A stretch of 64,000 bases of DNA from Nansenia antarctica (lineage: Eukaryota; Chordata; Actinopteri; Argentiniformes; Microstomatidae), in NCBI GenBank assembly GCA_963989245.1, contig OZ022346.1, positions 55,114,430-55,178,429 on the forward strand, read 5' to 3'. A program made the position numbers and the translations under genes. Below the pieces are notes generated by a model. It did not search any database, was not told the origin of the DNA, and saw nothing but the letters and a program-made list of their open reading frames with translations. The stretch's first letter is position 1. Each line of letters opens with the position of its first letter. Shown here one piece after another: positions 26,201-41,096 of the stretch.

Positions 26201-28830
26201 GCACTGGTGAGTTATTGCTACCATAGAAGAAGAGTGTGTTTCCTAAAGGTGGAAGGGCCAGTACACAGTCACCTTATCCAGCTCAGTAAACTGGAGAGGC
26301 GGACCATCAATCAAGCAGGCAGCGTGGGGGGGGGGGGGGGAAACAGAGGTCACTAATGGAGTCTAGGTGTTGTCCTGGTGGTCCCCTGTGTGGGGGACAG
26401 GGAGAGGTGGGTGGAGGCGGGGGGGGCTGGGCCAGCTAATATCTCCAGAGGTCTCAGTAGCCCCTCAGCTGGACTCCATCCATGACAGCATGACAGCATG
26501 ACAGCCTTCACTGACTGAAACCAGTGCGGCGCAGCATGACTACTCACAGACATGACACGCTTATAACGGAAACTGAACTCTTCATGACATTTCAGAAAGA
26601 GTGGCATACTAAACAAACATGCATGAGAGTAAAATGTTTATCATGAACACTAAATAGGCAAAGCAGGAATTAGGATATGTCATGCTAGTTAAGATATTAT
26701 CAAAGCGTACGGGTGATCGACAGGCGCGTAGGCTTTGATAATATCTTCACTCATGATCATCTAGTCTAGTCTGGCGCCTGCGCCGTCTGTTGTTCTTCCT
26801 GCACACAGGTAAACAGATCCGGGATCTAGCAGCGTCGTCGTGCTCGCGCAAACAAACCCGGCGAAGGTTTTACTTACAAGTAAAACGGCGTTAATGTCAA
26901 GCCCTGTATATCTATCTATATCTCTCTCTATATCTCTATCTCTCTCTATATCTCTATCTCTCTCCCCCTCTGGCAGACTCACTCTGCTATGTCCATGTAC
27001 CCGCAGGACGCGGCGGCGTGCAGGGGGATCCAGCCCTCGTTGTCTGGCTGGTTGATGCTGGCGCCGTGTTCCACCAGGAAGGTCACCATGTCCACGTTGT
27101 CGTCTATGCAGGCCTGCAGAGCACAGGGAGGGAAGCATGTTAGAAAGGTCATAAGAATAATAATAAGTCATTATATTTATATAGCGCTTTACCGGGGCTC
27201 AAAGACACTGAGAAGAGTGTGAGGAACTGGCATCACCTGTCTCTGTGTGTGTGTGTGTGTGTTGACCCTCCCTCTGACAGGAGGCTTGTGTCAGAGGGGG
27301 GGGGGGGGGGGCGGCCTGTGCTTAAAGGAACGGCGGCCAGCTCCGGGAGCGCTGCGCTCCTTGTGATGGATCGTTCCCGATCGTCTCCAGAAGTCGGCGG
27401 GGGGAATGTGTTGGCACGGGGCGGTATTCCCAAAACGCCGGGACATAGCGGAGGTGCTTGGAATACCACAGAGGAGAGCAGCGTACTACTGCTGCTGGTG
27501 AGGCTTCCACTGACTCTCACTTACATAAGACACGCATGCTTCTACCCCAGTGGTGTAGTCTAGTTGTTTCTAGTGGGTATATTGTGATTTTTCCCTCCCA
27601 GCCTCATATCGTTCATTTCAGAACGCCATAAAAAAAAATCTGTGCTCCCTAACGTTATATATATCTAACATTACATGTTATAAGGCTGATCTGTGCATGA
27701 TAGTGCTGCATTTTGACATATTTCATGTCGCATCTCCCCCCGTTGATGGTATATGACGCTATAGTGAGTCCCAATGGTCCAAAAGTCAAGTGCTTCGTAA
27801 CACAGACGGGGTGAATGTTATGAATGAAAGTGAAAGTTTTGTCACAAAACGCTGTTACGTATCCTCACACATTTTTAAGTGGGTATATGGAAATCCTTGG
27901 CCTTTCCTAGTGGGTATACGACGTAGTCCTGCGTATCACCTAGACTACACCACTGCTCTACCCTCTCAGTCATACACACATCATTACTCTGATTGTTCAG
28001 ATGAAGTACCTACCTACTCCCTATGGATTTATGCGCAACTCGCAAACAACACGGCGATATTGATATTTCACCCTAGTCAAGTGTGGTAGAGGAGGAAAGA
28101 CCCCCCGAGCTATACAAAACAAACGTGTCATCATACCCAGGGTTCTGTATTAGTCACCCAGCATATGCTGATCCTTCGCGTGCTAAAAAACAAGGAACCG
28201 GTAAGTCAGAGATTGGAAGGAAACTTTGCTTAGTCTTCATGTTAAGCGTGCCAGGACTTGACACGAGTCGAGGAGGACAAATGTGGAAATGGGAAAAACA
28301 TTGAAATGATGACACTTCAAAATGCCTACATGCACCAAACTGAAACCTGCCTGCGTGTCCTAGATTATTAAGCACTGCGAAAGCTACAGACCTGTGTCAT
28401 CGTAACTCTGTTAGAACACAATGAACCTGTGGTTAACGGTGGGCCTACCTTGGTGCGCTTTGTAAAGGCATAGTGATGGGAGTTAGTCTGTTCCTTAGTG
28501 AGCAACCTTGCAATTAGGCTACCCAATGACGATGCACCACAGGCTATAATGCAATGTCCCAACAGCATAACAACACAGACATAGAGCGACCATGTAAAAC
28601 AACGTTTGTGGGAGTGTACTAGCAAGCATGTGTAGATGCGTGGGGTGGGCCGGTGTGCATGTGTAGATGTGTGGGTGTGCATGCACACACACGTGCGGGC
28701 GGGCTGAGGGCGTCCCCAGCCTAGGGCTGAAGAGCGACGCTATAAGGAGAGACCAAGGCCTTCAAGAGAGGAGAGGCAGTGGACTGTGGCTCTACAAGCA
28801 AGGTCACATTCCACCAACTATAGCACATAC

Positions 28831-28905
<75 letters not shown>

Positions 28906-28956
28906 CAGAGAGGGAGGGAGAGACAGAGACAGAGAGAGAGACAGAGAGAGAGAGAC

Positions 28957-28989
<33 letters not shown>

Positions 28990-31540
28990 CAGCGAGAGAG
29001 AGAGAGAGAGACAGATAACGAGAGAGAGACAGATAACGAGAGAGAGACAGAGATAGAGAGAGAGAGTGAGAGACAGAGACAGAGAGAGAGAGACAGACAG
29101 AGAGAGACAGATAGCGAGAGAGAGACAGACAGAGACAGAGAGAGACAGCGAGAGACAGAGACAGCGAGAGTGAGAGACAGAGACAGAGAGACAGAGGGAG
29201 AAGGAGAGACAGCGAGAGAGAGAGACAGCGAGAGACAGACAGACAGACAGAGAGAGAGAGAAGGAGAGACAGAGACAGTGAGAGAGAGAGACAGAGAGAC
29301 AGCGAGAGAGACAGAGACAGCAAGAGAGAGAGAGAGAGAGAGACAGAGACAGCGAGAGAGACAGCGAGAGAGAGAGAGACAGAGAGACAGAGAGAGACAG
29401 AGAGAAAGTGAGAGACAGCGAGAGAAGGAGAGAGCTGGGTAGGGAGCTGGGGCAGCTTCAGGGTGAGCTCAGCGAGGATGACCTGGGGGGTTGAGACGAC
29501 CCCGGGGTGAAGATGTCACCTGCTTCAAAGCCGGCCGGACAACAAGGTGACAACAAGGTGACAACAAGGTGTCTGAGAGAGAAGCAGCGGAGGAAGAACG
29601 CCTCTGGGGAGGCGATAAGCAGCCAGATGATCAAAGATGCCAAGCGAGTGCAGCAACCTTTCACTCTGACAGCAACAGGTCCAGAGTTACCAGTCATTAC
29701 AGTAAGCGGCGGTAATGCCCCAAAGGGGCCTCGACCCCCCTCAACCCTCCTCTCCCTCGACCCCTCTCTCGCTGCTGGAAGTCTATCAGGACAGGTACAA
29801 CACGGCTGGTCAGAGATGTTGAACTTGGACACGGTTCGCCAAAATTCTTGGCGTTAAAAAAAATAAATCCAGTGGACAAGGGACGAAGAACATAATTGTG
29901 TGTTTATTTGCTGCTTTAACTAGGGGTAATATTGCCATTAATGTCCTTCAGCGATCTGTTTAAAGCTTTGCTTTGCCATAACCTTGATGTCGATAACTTT
30001 AAGACCTCCCCCTCCCCCTCCCTCTGCTCCATAAGCATGTAAAGTCTCCAGCTCTCTAAGCGAGTTGCTATGACGACAAAATCAGCGAGGGGGAAACACA
30101 TACACATACACAGATACACACACACACACACAGATACACACCGGCTTCATGTTTGGGGCACACGACTATCTGGCTGGAGTCCTTGTCCAAATTTGGGCAG
30201 TTTACAGCTCCGTACATGGCCAGGGCTGAGAGCCTGCGTGGGCCTAACCACTCTTATCAAGGGCTGTGTGTGTGTGTGTGTGTAAGTGTGTGTGTGGGGG
30301 TGGGGGGGCGGGGGTAAGGAAGAGGTTGTGAAGAGGCTCTGCTTGACAGTTTCTCCAGGTGCACAGACACCTTTCCCGGGCTCGTCTAAGTGTTGCTTCA
30401 GGGCGTGAGGGGCTCCAGCCCCAGCTGCTCAGGGCTGAGTGACAGATGACTCTGGGCTGCCCAGAGCTCAGCCATCCCTCTGTGTCACCAGCACCATCCC
30501 TTGGGTACAAACACACACGTGCAGCTGGACCAATGTGTTTGCCCAGTTCTGCTAAAAAAACAAGACAAGAAGAAGTGACTGCTGCTAAAATATTAAACTT
30601 CATTATTTCTCTAATCCCGCCTCCGTCTCTCGCAAAGTGACAGCCATCCTCTATGATCTCCTCCTCTATCCTCCTCCTCTATCCTCCTCCTCCTCCTCCA
30701 GGCTAACACAGTAGCTAGCTGCAGCCCATCTCTCTCTCTCTGGTGCTCCAACAGGAGTTCCAACAATGGTAATCCCTTAATGGCTGTAATTGTCCACGGC
30801 TGACAGGTGGCAGAGTTATTGCCCACATCAAGGGACGCGTAGCGTAGCAGCGAGCAGGGGGGGGGGGGGGGGGGAGGAGGAGGAGGAAGATGGGAGGGGG
30901 GGGGGAGAGGAGACAAGTGTCTTTCTTTGGCAGTGTGAGGGAGGGGAGGAGGAGGAGGTGGGGCCATAAGTATACCTGCCCCTTCCCTGCTGTACGTTGT
31001 CATCTCTCAGGGGCCTGCGGGACAAATCCACACAGGAGGGACGCTGACACTGTTAAGTGAAGGGGGGGTGGGGACTGCGCATTCCTTGACCAACATAGGA
31101 GCCGGCGAGGAATGCAACGGGAGCAGCACTAGGTCATCTTCTATGGACGGGGGTTCGGCATGCAGGGGGTTAACACCGATGCTAGGTCATCTTCTATGGA
31201 CGGGGGTTTGGCATGCAGGGGGTTAACGCCATCTAGACAGACACAAAGCCATCTTTATTTGACGGCTAAACACACTACGGGGAGAGAGAGTGGAGGAGCT
31301 AATCTGACTATTAATCTGGGTGATAATAGGCGGCATTGTGGTTATATCCCGCCTCCTCGCACCCGCCACTGGCCTCTGTCAGAGAGAGGGGGGGGGGCTG
31401 CTCTCACACACACACAGACACACAGACACACAGACACACAGAGACACAGAGACACAGAGACACAGAGACACAGACACACAGACACACAGACACACAGAGG
31501 GCAGACACAGAGGGCAGACACAGACACACAGACACACAGA

Positions 31541-31577
<37 letters not shown>

Positions 31578-31950
31578 GGCAGACACAGAGCGCAGACATG
31601 TAGCGACCTCGCTGCTGTGGCCGACATGTTGCCGTTCGGACCTGTTGGGCCGGTGCGCTAGAGAGAGACGGCTGTGTCACAGGCGTGTTAAGGGGCTACG
31701 CAGCGCAGGAGAGGCAAACAGAAGCAACGCTGTGCTGTGGGGTTAGGGGGGGGTCTATATCCAAGGCCTGTTGGCTTATGGTTGGCTAGAGAGGTGAAGG
31801 GAGCAGCGCTGGACCGTGGTGTCTCTAGTAACGTTTGCTAGTCGTCATCACGACTCATTACTTAACAGTTCAGTTCCTGCATTATTATTATTATTATTAT
31901 AATAAACACTCAACTATACAGAACAATGACATTAATAGAAGCCTTTCAGA

Positions 31951-31984
<34 letters not shown>

Positions 31985-33255
31985 CAAAGACACACACACA
32001 CACACACAGTCTAAGTATGGCAACAGGGACCACTGCTCCATCGTGGACCTCCGTGCTCCTGATGACAGATGTGACTGATCAGTCAGAGTCTCTTGGCCCT
32101 GAGACTAAGCCTGAGTCCCCTGCGTGAGAGGCCAGTACAGCGCTGGATGCTCTGGATAAAATTCCATCCCCTCTCTCTCCTGGAAAAAGTGCAGAAGGTC
32201 CCGCCCCCCCCCGACACAGAGGGAATTTCTATAGGGCTGAGTGTGACTTTCATTAGCGCTCATCACAGTGTTGAGACAGCAGGATAGGTTGGCTGACTGA
32301 CTGACTGACTGACTGACTGACTGACACGCACGCGGACACACACAGAGAGAACAAGGGGGTGTGAGAGACAGGGGCGGGGGGGGGGGGGGTCTGGTCAGCT
32401 GGATATCACTGCAGCGCAGCAGGTGCTCCAGCCTCAGAACAGATAAAGCTAAAGCTAGCCTAGCCTGCTGCCAGTAAAGGGCAGAGCCTCTAGGCTAGGT
32501 GACCTTTCTGGGAAAACGCCCGCCTAATGGAGGCACAGAGGGCTTCTGGGAAGTCGACAATTACAGACACAGAGCTTTACTAAGTCAACTAATCAATGCA
32601 GGGAGGATTCCTCCACTTCAGACAGTCAATAGAGTTAAATGCACTTCATGTAGCCGACATGCCCTCTCAACACAAAGGTCTGCTTAACCATGACATGGAT
32701 CGACCAGGGCAGGGCAGAGGGGTTGTTATGGTATGTTGTGGTTGTTTGTTGTGGTTGTCCCCAACACGCCTGCTATGGGAGACGCCAGGCTGCCATTTTC
32801 TGTGTCTCTCGCTCACAATTGTGCTACAAAACCCAATTAGGGGGGGTCGATCAAGTTTATCAGCCAACTGGAGATGGAAGAGAAGAAGCATTAGCCTGTT
32901 CCTTCCGCTGAGGATCTGATTATTTGAGTGTAGCAGATTAATTCTAGAAACAGTTTCAAAATAGACAAGACTCAGCGATGGGAGTTTACAGAAGGTTTCG
33001 CTTGCATCGGCGATGGTTTCAGCAGCGCCCCACTCAATCTCCGCGCTGGCGGACAGAGAGAGAACTTAGTACCTCGTTTTCACATGAGGGGATCTAGAAA
33101 CGCTACAATACGGGACTGTTCTAACTGCGCTCTTTTCTCAAAACACTCGACGGTGTACTCTTAAATCAAACCTGTGTGTTTATCCACCGGGTTATTCCGC
33201 CTGGTTCCCGAAAACTCTCGGCTGTGGGAACATCCGCTGAACGCTGGCCGCGCGT

Positions 33256-33343
<88 letters not shown>

Positions 33344-35805
33344 AAGTGACTAGGCCGGCCTCGAGTGCCACTTCACCCAAGAAAGGCGATGGGGGCGGGG
33401 GGAAGGCCCGTCTCTCTGTAGTCAGAAACGATGAGAGCCCCCCCCAATGAAACCTGATCCATATAAACACACAGCAGGCTGGCCACAGTGTTAGCACAGG
33501 ACTACGCTACTCTGGCACGGCTAGTTGCAGACATGTGTGGTGGCTGCAGGAAATAACATCAGTGGGTTAATGCAAATGCTCTGTTCCTGGGCGGCTGACC
33601 CTGTCAGTGTTGACGGAGAGCACATGGCCGGACCCAGCCACCTGTTAAAGAGACGCTACGCTAAGTCGTTGGCTAGCCTGCGCGACGGCTGTGCCCAGCG
33701 CTACGAGGACCCACGTCGTTCTCAGACGGACAGGACAGGGAAAGAAAGTGAAGTGGTATTTCTGCGTCTCACACTTCACACATTCTCTTCAGTTTAAGGC
33801 TGAACCCACATGGGGCTGATTACCGGGCACTATCTATAGATTAACTTAATAAACCCTCCCAGACCAGCAGGGATATAAATATGGAACAGATTAAGAGCAG
33901 AAACAACAGTGTCCATCATCTGCGCTGGCCTAATCCTAAAATAATACAGAGGAATTCAGTCAGGCTCGAGCCCCGGCTAGCGGGCGGAGAAGATGGGCAA
34001 AGCCGTTCTCGAAATGTAGGCCCAAAAATGCACCCATGACGTCCTCCTCCTCCCCCTACCCACCCCCACCCCCCTCCCACTAAGAGCCTGGCCGTTGCCG
34101 TGGCGACCAAGCCCAAAAGAGGACAAGAGTTCAGCCTTGTCGGGACTTTGTACGAAACATAAATAAATAGAGAAAAGACTTCATTTAAAGGCACACTGGG
34201 GTTGCTCAGATAGCCCTGGAGGCAGCCGCACGGAGCAGCGCTGGCAGGACCAGATCAAAAGCTAATCTGGAGAACAGAGGGCGAGGGGTTCCTTCTCTCC
34301 TTCTCTTTTTTCTTTTTTTACTTCTAGCCGTGGTTGAAGTTGTCGGTCACACCGGCACAGTTCTCATGACCCGTTATGGTCAGAGGACAGAAACACAACG
34401 CTGCTCTGCAGACCGACCCCTCAGTAAGGAGCCAGACCTCATCTCTACAGCCTCCAAGTCTAGGAGTATTTGGACAGGGTGGAAGTATCTGCAAAGTCAA
34501 TAGCTGAATATACAATTGATCCAGTAGTGTGTTGACAGTCAGCACGATGATTCAATGCTGCTATCCTGGGAGAAGTTTTTACCCCGCAAAAAAATCATCT
34601 GGCTACTAAGAAATGATCAAATGCTACGGACTCAAAAGTATCTACAGTACTTCGTTACGAAATCACACAAGATTCAACCTGGTCTTCCAAGAAACTGAAA
34701 CGAGGTTTTGGAGGCCGTGACAGGCTCACCCCCGTGTGCAGAGTTCAGAAGAAGGACAGAGTATGTTTCCATACTTTAAAAGGCACCGTCTTTGCAAAAA
34801 AAAAGATAGGATCTTGACACCGTGGACAGGGATACACCGGCCCATCTACAAAAAACATTCCCCTGATTAACTCAATAGTGATTCCGCAGTTGACACATTT
34901 CATGCATAGCGCTACTGACTTATGGAGAACTCTTTTTAGAAGTTGTCTGAGCAAATCATTTTTCAATCTATTTAGAATAATGAACATAAGTGGGTGGGCT
35001 AAAACTTAAATATTAAGGCATTGCACTCTATTAAAGCTTCTTATTATACAGAAATTATATCTAAATCCAAACTGGTTTTCTAGCCCGTAGGAAAATTATT
35101 TATTTTTAGGGCAATCTCTAAAGACAATAAAAATAGACAGTTTCAAGAGCTTCGTAAGACATCACAGTAAAATAGAAGGACAAATTACAAAAGGAAATAG
35201 TTTGATGGTAATATAGTGAGAAAGGTAGCTTAATGGCTGAAGACATCTGACTGATTAAAAATAGCATAGTCTGTGTGTATGCATGCATGCTTGTGTGTGT
35301 GTGTGTGTGGGGGGGGGGGGGGTGTCATGCAGAGCGCTCTAAACTAACTTTAGCACCACTCCACATCAAGGAGAAGACACTCCAGGACGCCTCCCCTTCC
35401 TCCCTTCCTCCAGGAGGGCCCTCCCCCGGCCAAGTAAAACACCCGGCCCAGGACCGCCCACGGTGCTGAGGGAGGAGGGCTCTCTGCCGGACGCCAGGGT
35501 CTGGCAGCGACTGCGCTAGCTACGCTACATTAACGCCAGCATCAGTGGCACATGCCGGTGTTTAAAACCCCCACCGCTGACACCAAGTGGGATTGAGTGA
35601 GTGTGCCCGGTTGTCAGTAGGACCTAGCGCCGAGCAGTAGTAGGAGACTCCTGTTTCCTCTATAACGTCCACTTCCCAGCATGATTTATTACGTCCATAA
35701 CGTAATTACACCCACTAGCAACCATGACAGTTGCGAGCATTTATTCTTTTGAAGTAGGATTTCGCAACAAAAATACAACATGGATAGTTTGGCTTTTATG
35801 AGTGT

Positions 35806-35846
<41 letters not shown>

Positions 35847-37048
35847 TGGTTCAAGAAACCTTCCAGAAGAAGAAGAACCGTCTGGGGGCTTCACTTCGGC
35901 GCAGATTACCAAACTACTACTACTACCAAAACAAACCTGAGCAGTGTGACCGTGTGCCATGAGGGGAGAGCCGCTCGCTAACGGATCATCTGTTCAAACC
36001 CCAAACCACAGAGGCCTGAGTCACTCTCTCTCTCGCTGCTGCAATTGTGATCAGGGCTTTGGACGGGATCACAGCAGCAGCACAGCCACCAGGCACTCTG
36101 AGCCCTCTCAAAACACGACATTATAGAACCCCAATGATAGCATAATCTCCTGCACAATATCAACACCGAATCATACAAATGTGGAACTCAACTGGCCCTT
36201 CACTCACTCAGTAATATCCACTACCCCCATTCTGTCATTCTCCTCAGACGCTGCCGTCATCTGCTCATGTGTTTTGGATAAGCCTCGATGGTTTTTTGGG
36301 GAAAAAATGAAACTGGTAATTTAATTTCGGAGGCGAGAGAGAGAGAGACGGAGAGAGACGGTTCGGAAGAGAGAGCGAGAGAGGGTTGCAACATTTGAGT
36401 AGCTGTCAGATTAATCAAAACATCGTTTATCAAGGGCTGGGCTTTAAACTATCACATGTACAACCCAAATATGCCTGCTGGCTTTCTGTGTCAACAGCTC
36501 ATGTAATAAAGAGAGAGATAGGGCATCCACGGTGAAGCTCGGTAAGTAACACCACGCTTGTTTTCTTTCGGTGGGGGGGGGGAAACCCAATTTACTCCCT
36601 TATAAAGCAACAGTATGGAGGGCAACGCTGCTTCTTCAGCTGGAGACCAAAGTAAGGCCCCTCTCTCTCTCTCTCTCTCTCTCCCTCCCCCACCAGGCTT
36701 GCTTCCTCTCTGCAGCCACCTAGCGAGCCCGCGGCCCCGGCCTCGTCTAGCATACCAGCAGAGAAATTCCCAGATAAGTAAAACTCGGGAGGGCTCTGGG
36801 CTTCAAGGACCGACGCTCCGGCCGTCCCGCCTCCCGGGCTGCGTCACAGGGCTCAGAGCAGCAGCCACTTCCACAAAAGGAATTCCTTCTTACCGCTTGT
36901 GTGTGTGTGTGTGTGAGTGTGTGTGTGTGTGTGAGTGAGTGAGAGAGAGAGAATCTATGAAAAAAAAAAAAGAGAAAAAAAAGAGGGAGCAAGTGAGAGA
37001 GAAAATGTATGAGTACAGACAGGAGGTAAATAAAGTGTGTGCGTCCAT

Positions 37049-37096
<48 letters not shown>

Positions 37097-40000
37097 GTGT
37101 GAGTGAGTGAGGGAGAGAGAATCTATGAAAAAAAAAAAGAGAAAAAAAAGAGGGAGCGAAAAGTGAGAGAGAAAATGTATGAGTACAGACAGGAGGTAAA
37201 TAAAGTGTGTGCGTTCGTGTGCGTGTGTGTGTGTGTGTGCGCCAGTGTGTTGGGAGTTAAGAGCACACAGGGCTACTGCGCTGCGCTGGTGCGGGAGGCC
37301 AGGGCAGGGTTGCGGCGCTGCGGGGCGGCCAGCTGGGCTCCTGCAGTTGATGAGGCCTGTCGGGAGCCATAAACCCGACTGCTGCCTCTGCCTCTGCTAG
37401 AGCACCACCATATATGGGCCTGGGATTCCCATGGAAAAAGAAGGCCGGGATTGAGGCAGCGGGGGGGGGGGGGGGTTAGGGAGATTGTAACTGTACATTT
37501 CACTTTGGTGGTTTACGCTTGGCCGCCGAAACAATAGAGAGCTAGAGAGCCCTGCTAGAACCCTGCTAGAGCCGTGCTAGAGCCCTGCTAGCACTAGAGC
37601 AGCCATGGGTATTTCGTAGCCAATCAAAGTATTGTTGCTAGGTAGAATACCACATAAAATAAAAACAGTTGGTTTAGTGAGGGTTCCGGAACTCTTCGGC
37701 AGTTCCGTGAGCAACTTCCCATTGTAAAGTCTATGGTCATTTGACCCCTGAGGCAGCTCTTATAGTAGGTAAAAAAGGCACGGCTGTTCTAGTGCTAGAG
37801 AGCCCTGCTAGAGCCCTGCTAGAGCCCTGCTAGAGAGACCTGCTAGAGACCTGCTAGAGAGACCTGCTAGAGAGCCCTGCTAGAGAGACCTGCTAGAGCC
37901 CTGCTAGAGCCCTGCTAGAGAGACCTGCTAGAGACCTGCTAGAGTCCTGCTAGAGCCCTGCTAGAGAGACCTGCTAGAGCCCTGCTAGAGACCTGCTAGA
38001 GAGCCCTGCTAGAGCCCTGCTAGAGACCTGCTAGAGAGTCCTGCTAGAGACCTGCTAGAGAGTCCTGCTAGAGAGACCTGCTAGAGACCTGCTAGAGACC
38101 TGCTAGAGACCTGCTAGAGAGTCCTGCTAGAGACCTGCTAGAGAGACCTGCTAGAGAGTCCTGCTAGAGAGTCCTGCTAGAGACCTGCTAGAGAGTCCTG
38201 CTAGAGACCTGCTAGAGAGACCTGCTAGAGAGACCTGCTAGAGAGCCCTGCTAGAGTCCTGCTAGAGAGCCCTGCTAGAGAGCCCTGCTAGAGTCCTGCT
38301 AGAAACCTGCTAGAGAGACCTGCTAGAGAGACCTGCTAGAGAGACCTGCTAGAGACCTGCTAGAGTCCTGCTAGAGCCCTGCTAGAGAGACCTGCTAGAG
38401 AGCCCTGCTAGAGACCTGCTAGAGAGACCTGCTAGAGCCCTGCTAGAGAGTCCTGCTAGAGAGACCTGCTAGAGACCTGCTAGAGAGACCTGCTAGAGAG
38501 ACCTGCTAGAGTCCTGCTAGAGACCTGCTAGAGACCTGCTAGAGACCTGCTAGAGAGCCCTGCTAGAGAGACCTGCTAGAGACCTGCTAGAGTCCTGCTA
38601 GAGAGCCCTGCTAGAGACCTGCTAGAGTCCTGCTAGAGTCCTGCTAGAGAGACCTGCTAGAGACTAGGGGTGGGACGATTAGAAAATGTCATGTCACGAT
38701 TATCGTGGGCAAAATAATCGCGATCCACGATATTATCGCGAGAATTTAAAAAAAAAAAAAAAAAAAAACTTTTTTTTAGAATGCCAATAAAACACACTGT
38801 AATCACTTTAACTTAGATTTTGTTGTATTTTTATTGAATCATGTTAATAACATTAACATCATTTTAAAAACATCTTGACAAAAATAAAAATCTTTAATAA
38901 AATCTTAAATAAGGTAATGATAAATTATAAGGTATCACTGCATAAATAAAGGAAAAAAATACTGTCAAACAAAACTTGAACACTGACACTTTTCTGTCAT
39001 CAAACTGAGTGCTAGCCTTGTGGCTTAGAGACTTGAAAGCTTCAAGATAGGTTAAAGTGCAAAAATGTCAACATGTTCACTTTTTCTGCCTTTAGCTGTG
39101 CTCGGAGAGGTGTGAGTATGTGCCCACTGGCACTAAACACTCTCTCTGAAGGAACACTAGTTGCAGGTATGCATAGAAGCCTGCGTGCAACCCTGGAAAG
39201 GTGAGGCAATGGACACGGGGCCGATGCAGCCATGGTGAGAAGGCTAGCATACGTTAGTGACTGACTGACAAGGCTGACTTGACAGTCACGTTACCCATGC
39301 AGGCTGAACAATCGCGCGAGACAAATTTCTGTGAGGATATTCGCGCGCGGCTCATGTGAGAAATCTCAATTATATTACTATTTATTTATAACATAAGATT
39401 ATTACATTCTCCCTCTCGCCAGTTTGGGGCAACATAGACTTCTCCCCTGGTGCCACGGATAGGGGTTTCAAGCGGTGGGACAGCAAAGGGATGGTTACTA
39501 TCGGACATTTATATGATACGGAAATACTACTTTCATTTGACCAATTATGTAAGAAATATGACCTACCACGAAATGAGTTTTTCAGATACCTTCAGATACA
39601 AAAGTTTTTTAAATAGCCAAAAAGACACTGGCCTCTGTCACCAACCCTCTCCGCTGGAGGAGATAGTCTCTGCTGGAAAGACGAGAGGCATTCTGGGGCT
39701 TGGGTATAGAGCACTTTCGAAATATGATAAAGGCAAACCTGCATTTACGCCCAAAGACTGGAATAATGACCTGAACATTAATACTGATGCAGCAACTTGG
39801 TCACTAATATGGCAATCGGCAAACGACATCTCAATCTGTAATAGGACGAAGGAAACGCAATTTAGACTACTACAACGTTTGCAGATTACTCCCCAACTTA
39901 GACATAAAATGGATCATAACAAATCGGAAATGTGTACAAAGTGTATTACCGAGGTTGGGAGCTTTGTTCATTGTGTTTGGACTTGTAGATATATAGATGA

Positions 40001-41060
40001 TTACTGGAAACATATAGTGGATAAAATTCATCTAATTCTAGATGTTACATTGGATAAGGACCCCATGTGTCTATTGTTTGGGTTGCCAGACAAACAACTT
40101 AAAAGTATGCATTCCAAAAGACTTCTGTGTATCCTCACTTTTTGTGCAAGGAAAAATATATTGCTGAAATGGATAGACTGCAAACCGCCTACAATAGCTG
40201 GATAGCACAAGGTAATTTTTGATATGATTCCTATGGAATATCTGACATATAGGTATAAGTGTAAGATAAAGACATTCTATAAGATTTGGTCTCCGTTCTT
40301 AGATTATATTGGTACCAGACTGGCTGCCATTGTAATGAAAGGTTTGGTGGATTACACTCAAGAAAGTACACAAGACTAATGTGTAACAGATCTACAATGT
40401 ATGGGTCACAATATTATTTACTGTGCTGGTGTTGTGCTGCCGCTGTGTTTAGGACTGTAAGACATGGATGCTGTCTCCGATGGGGGTGATCCCCCCATAT
40501 ATTATGGCATTTGTTGTCATTTTCTTTTCTGTTTATTTCTGATATGTGACATGGCCTCCTCCCCCCCTGTTTTTTTGTTTTTGTTTTGTTTTGTTTTGTT
40601 TGTCTTTGTTTTTTGTTTGTTAGTTTGTTTAAAAAAAAAAAAGAGAAAGAACATTTTCTGTTATTGTTTATGGACAATGTACTGCATAACAAAGTGCAAA
40701 ACTAGTTTTCTACTATTAATGGGACAATAACCTCCCCCACGGATACTAGTTGTTGTTGTTATGTCCTGTTGTGTACATGTCTCTGTGAAACTCAATAAAA
40801 ATATTAACAACAACAAAAAACACACATAGGTCACATACATTAATACATACAATAAAAACAGACAGATCAAATCATGATACAGGTGATGGTACTCCTGCTG
40901 GGCATTGCTGCCTGACGCACCTCCAACAGTGCCTTTAGAACAGGTGTGCTGTGACACCTCACTGAACACCTATGTGGGCCTAACTGGGTCATCAGCTGGG
41001 GACCACCAGTCAGACAAAGCAGTGTTTATAAAACGTAATGCCTATTTAAAAAGTCCAGTC

Positions 41061-41096
<36 letters not shown>

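Noticed and set aside
26761..27171. 136-codon ORF spanning exon 2
   Set aside because: A frame-shifted shadow of exon 2 plus the palindromic transposon; the real frame gives the MYPT1 ankyrin sequence.
28786..29442. 218-codon Arg/Glu-rich ORF
   Set aside because: Derived from the GAGAGACA array.
29507..29857. 116-codon plus-strand ORF in intron 1
   Set aside because: No recognised domain; low-complexity start near short tandem repeats; antisense to the host gene.
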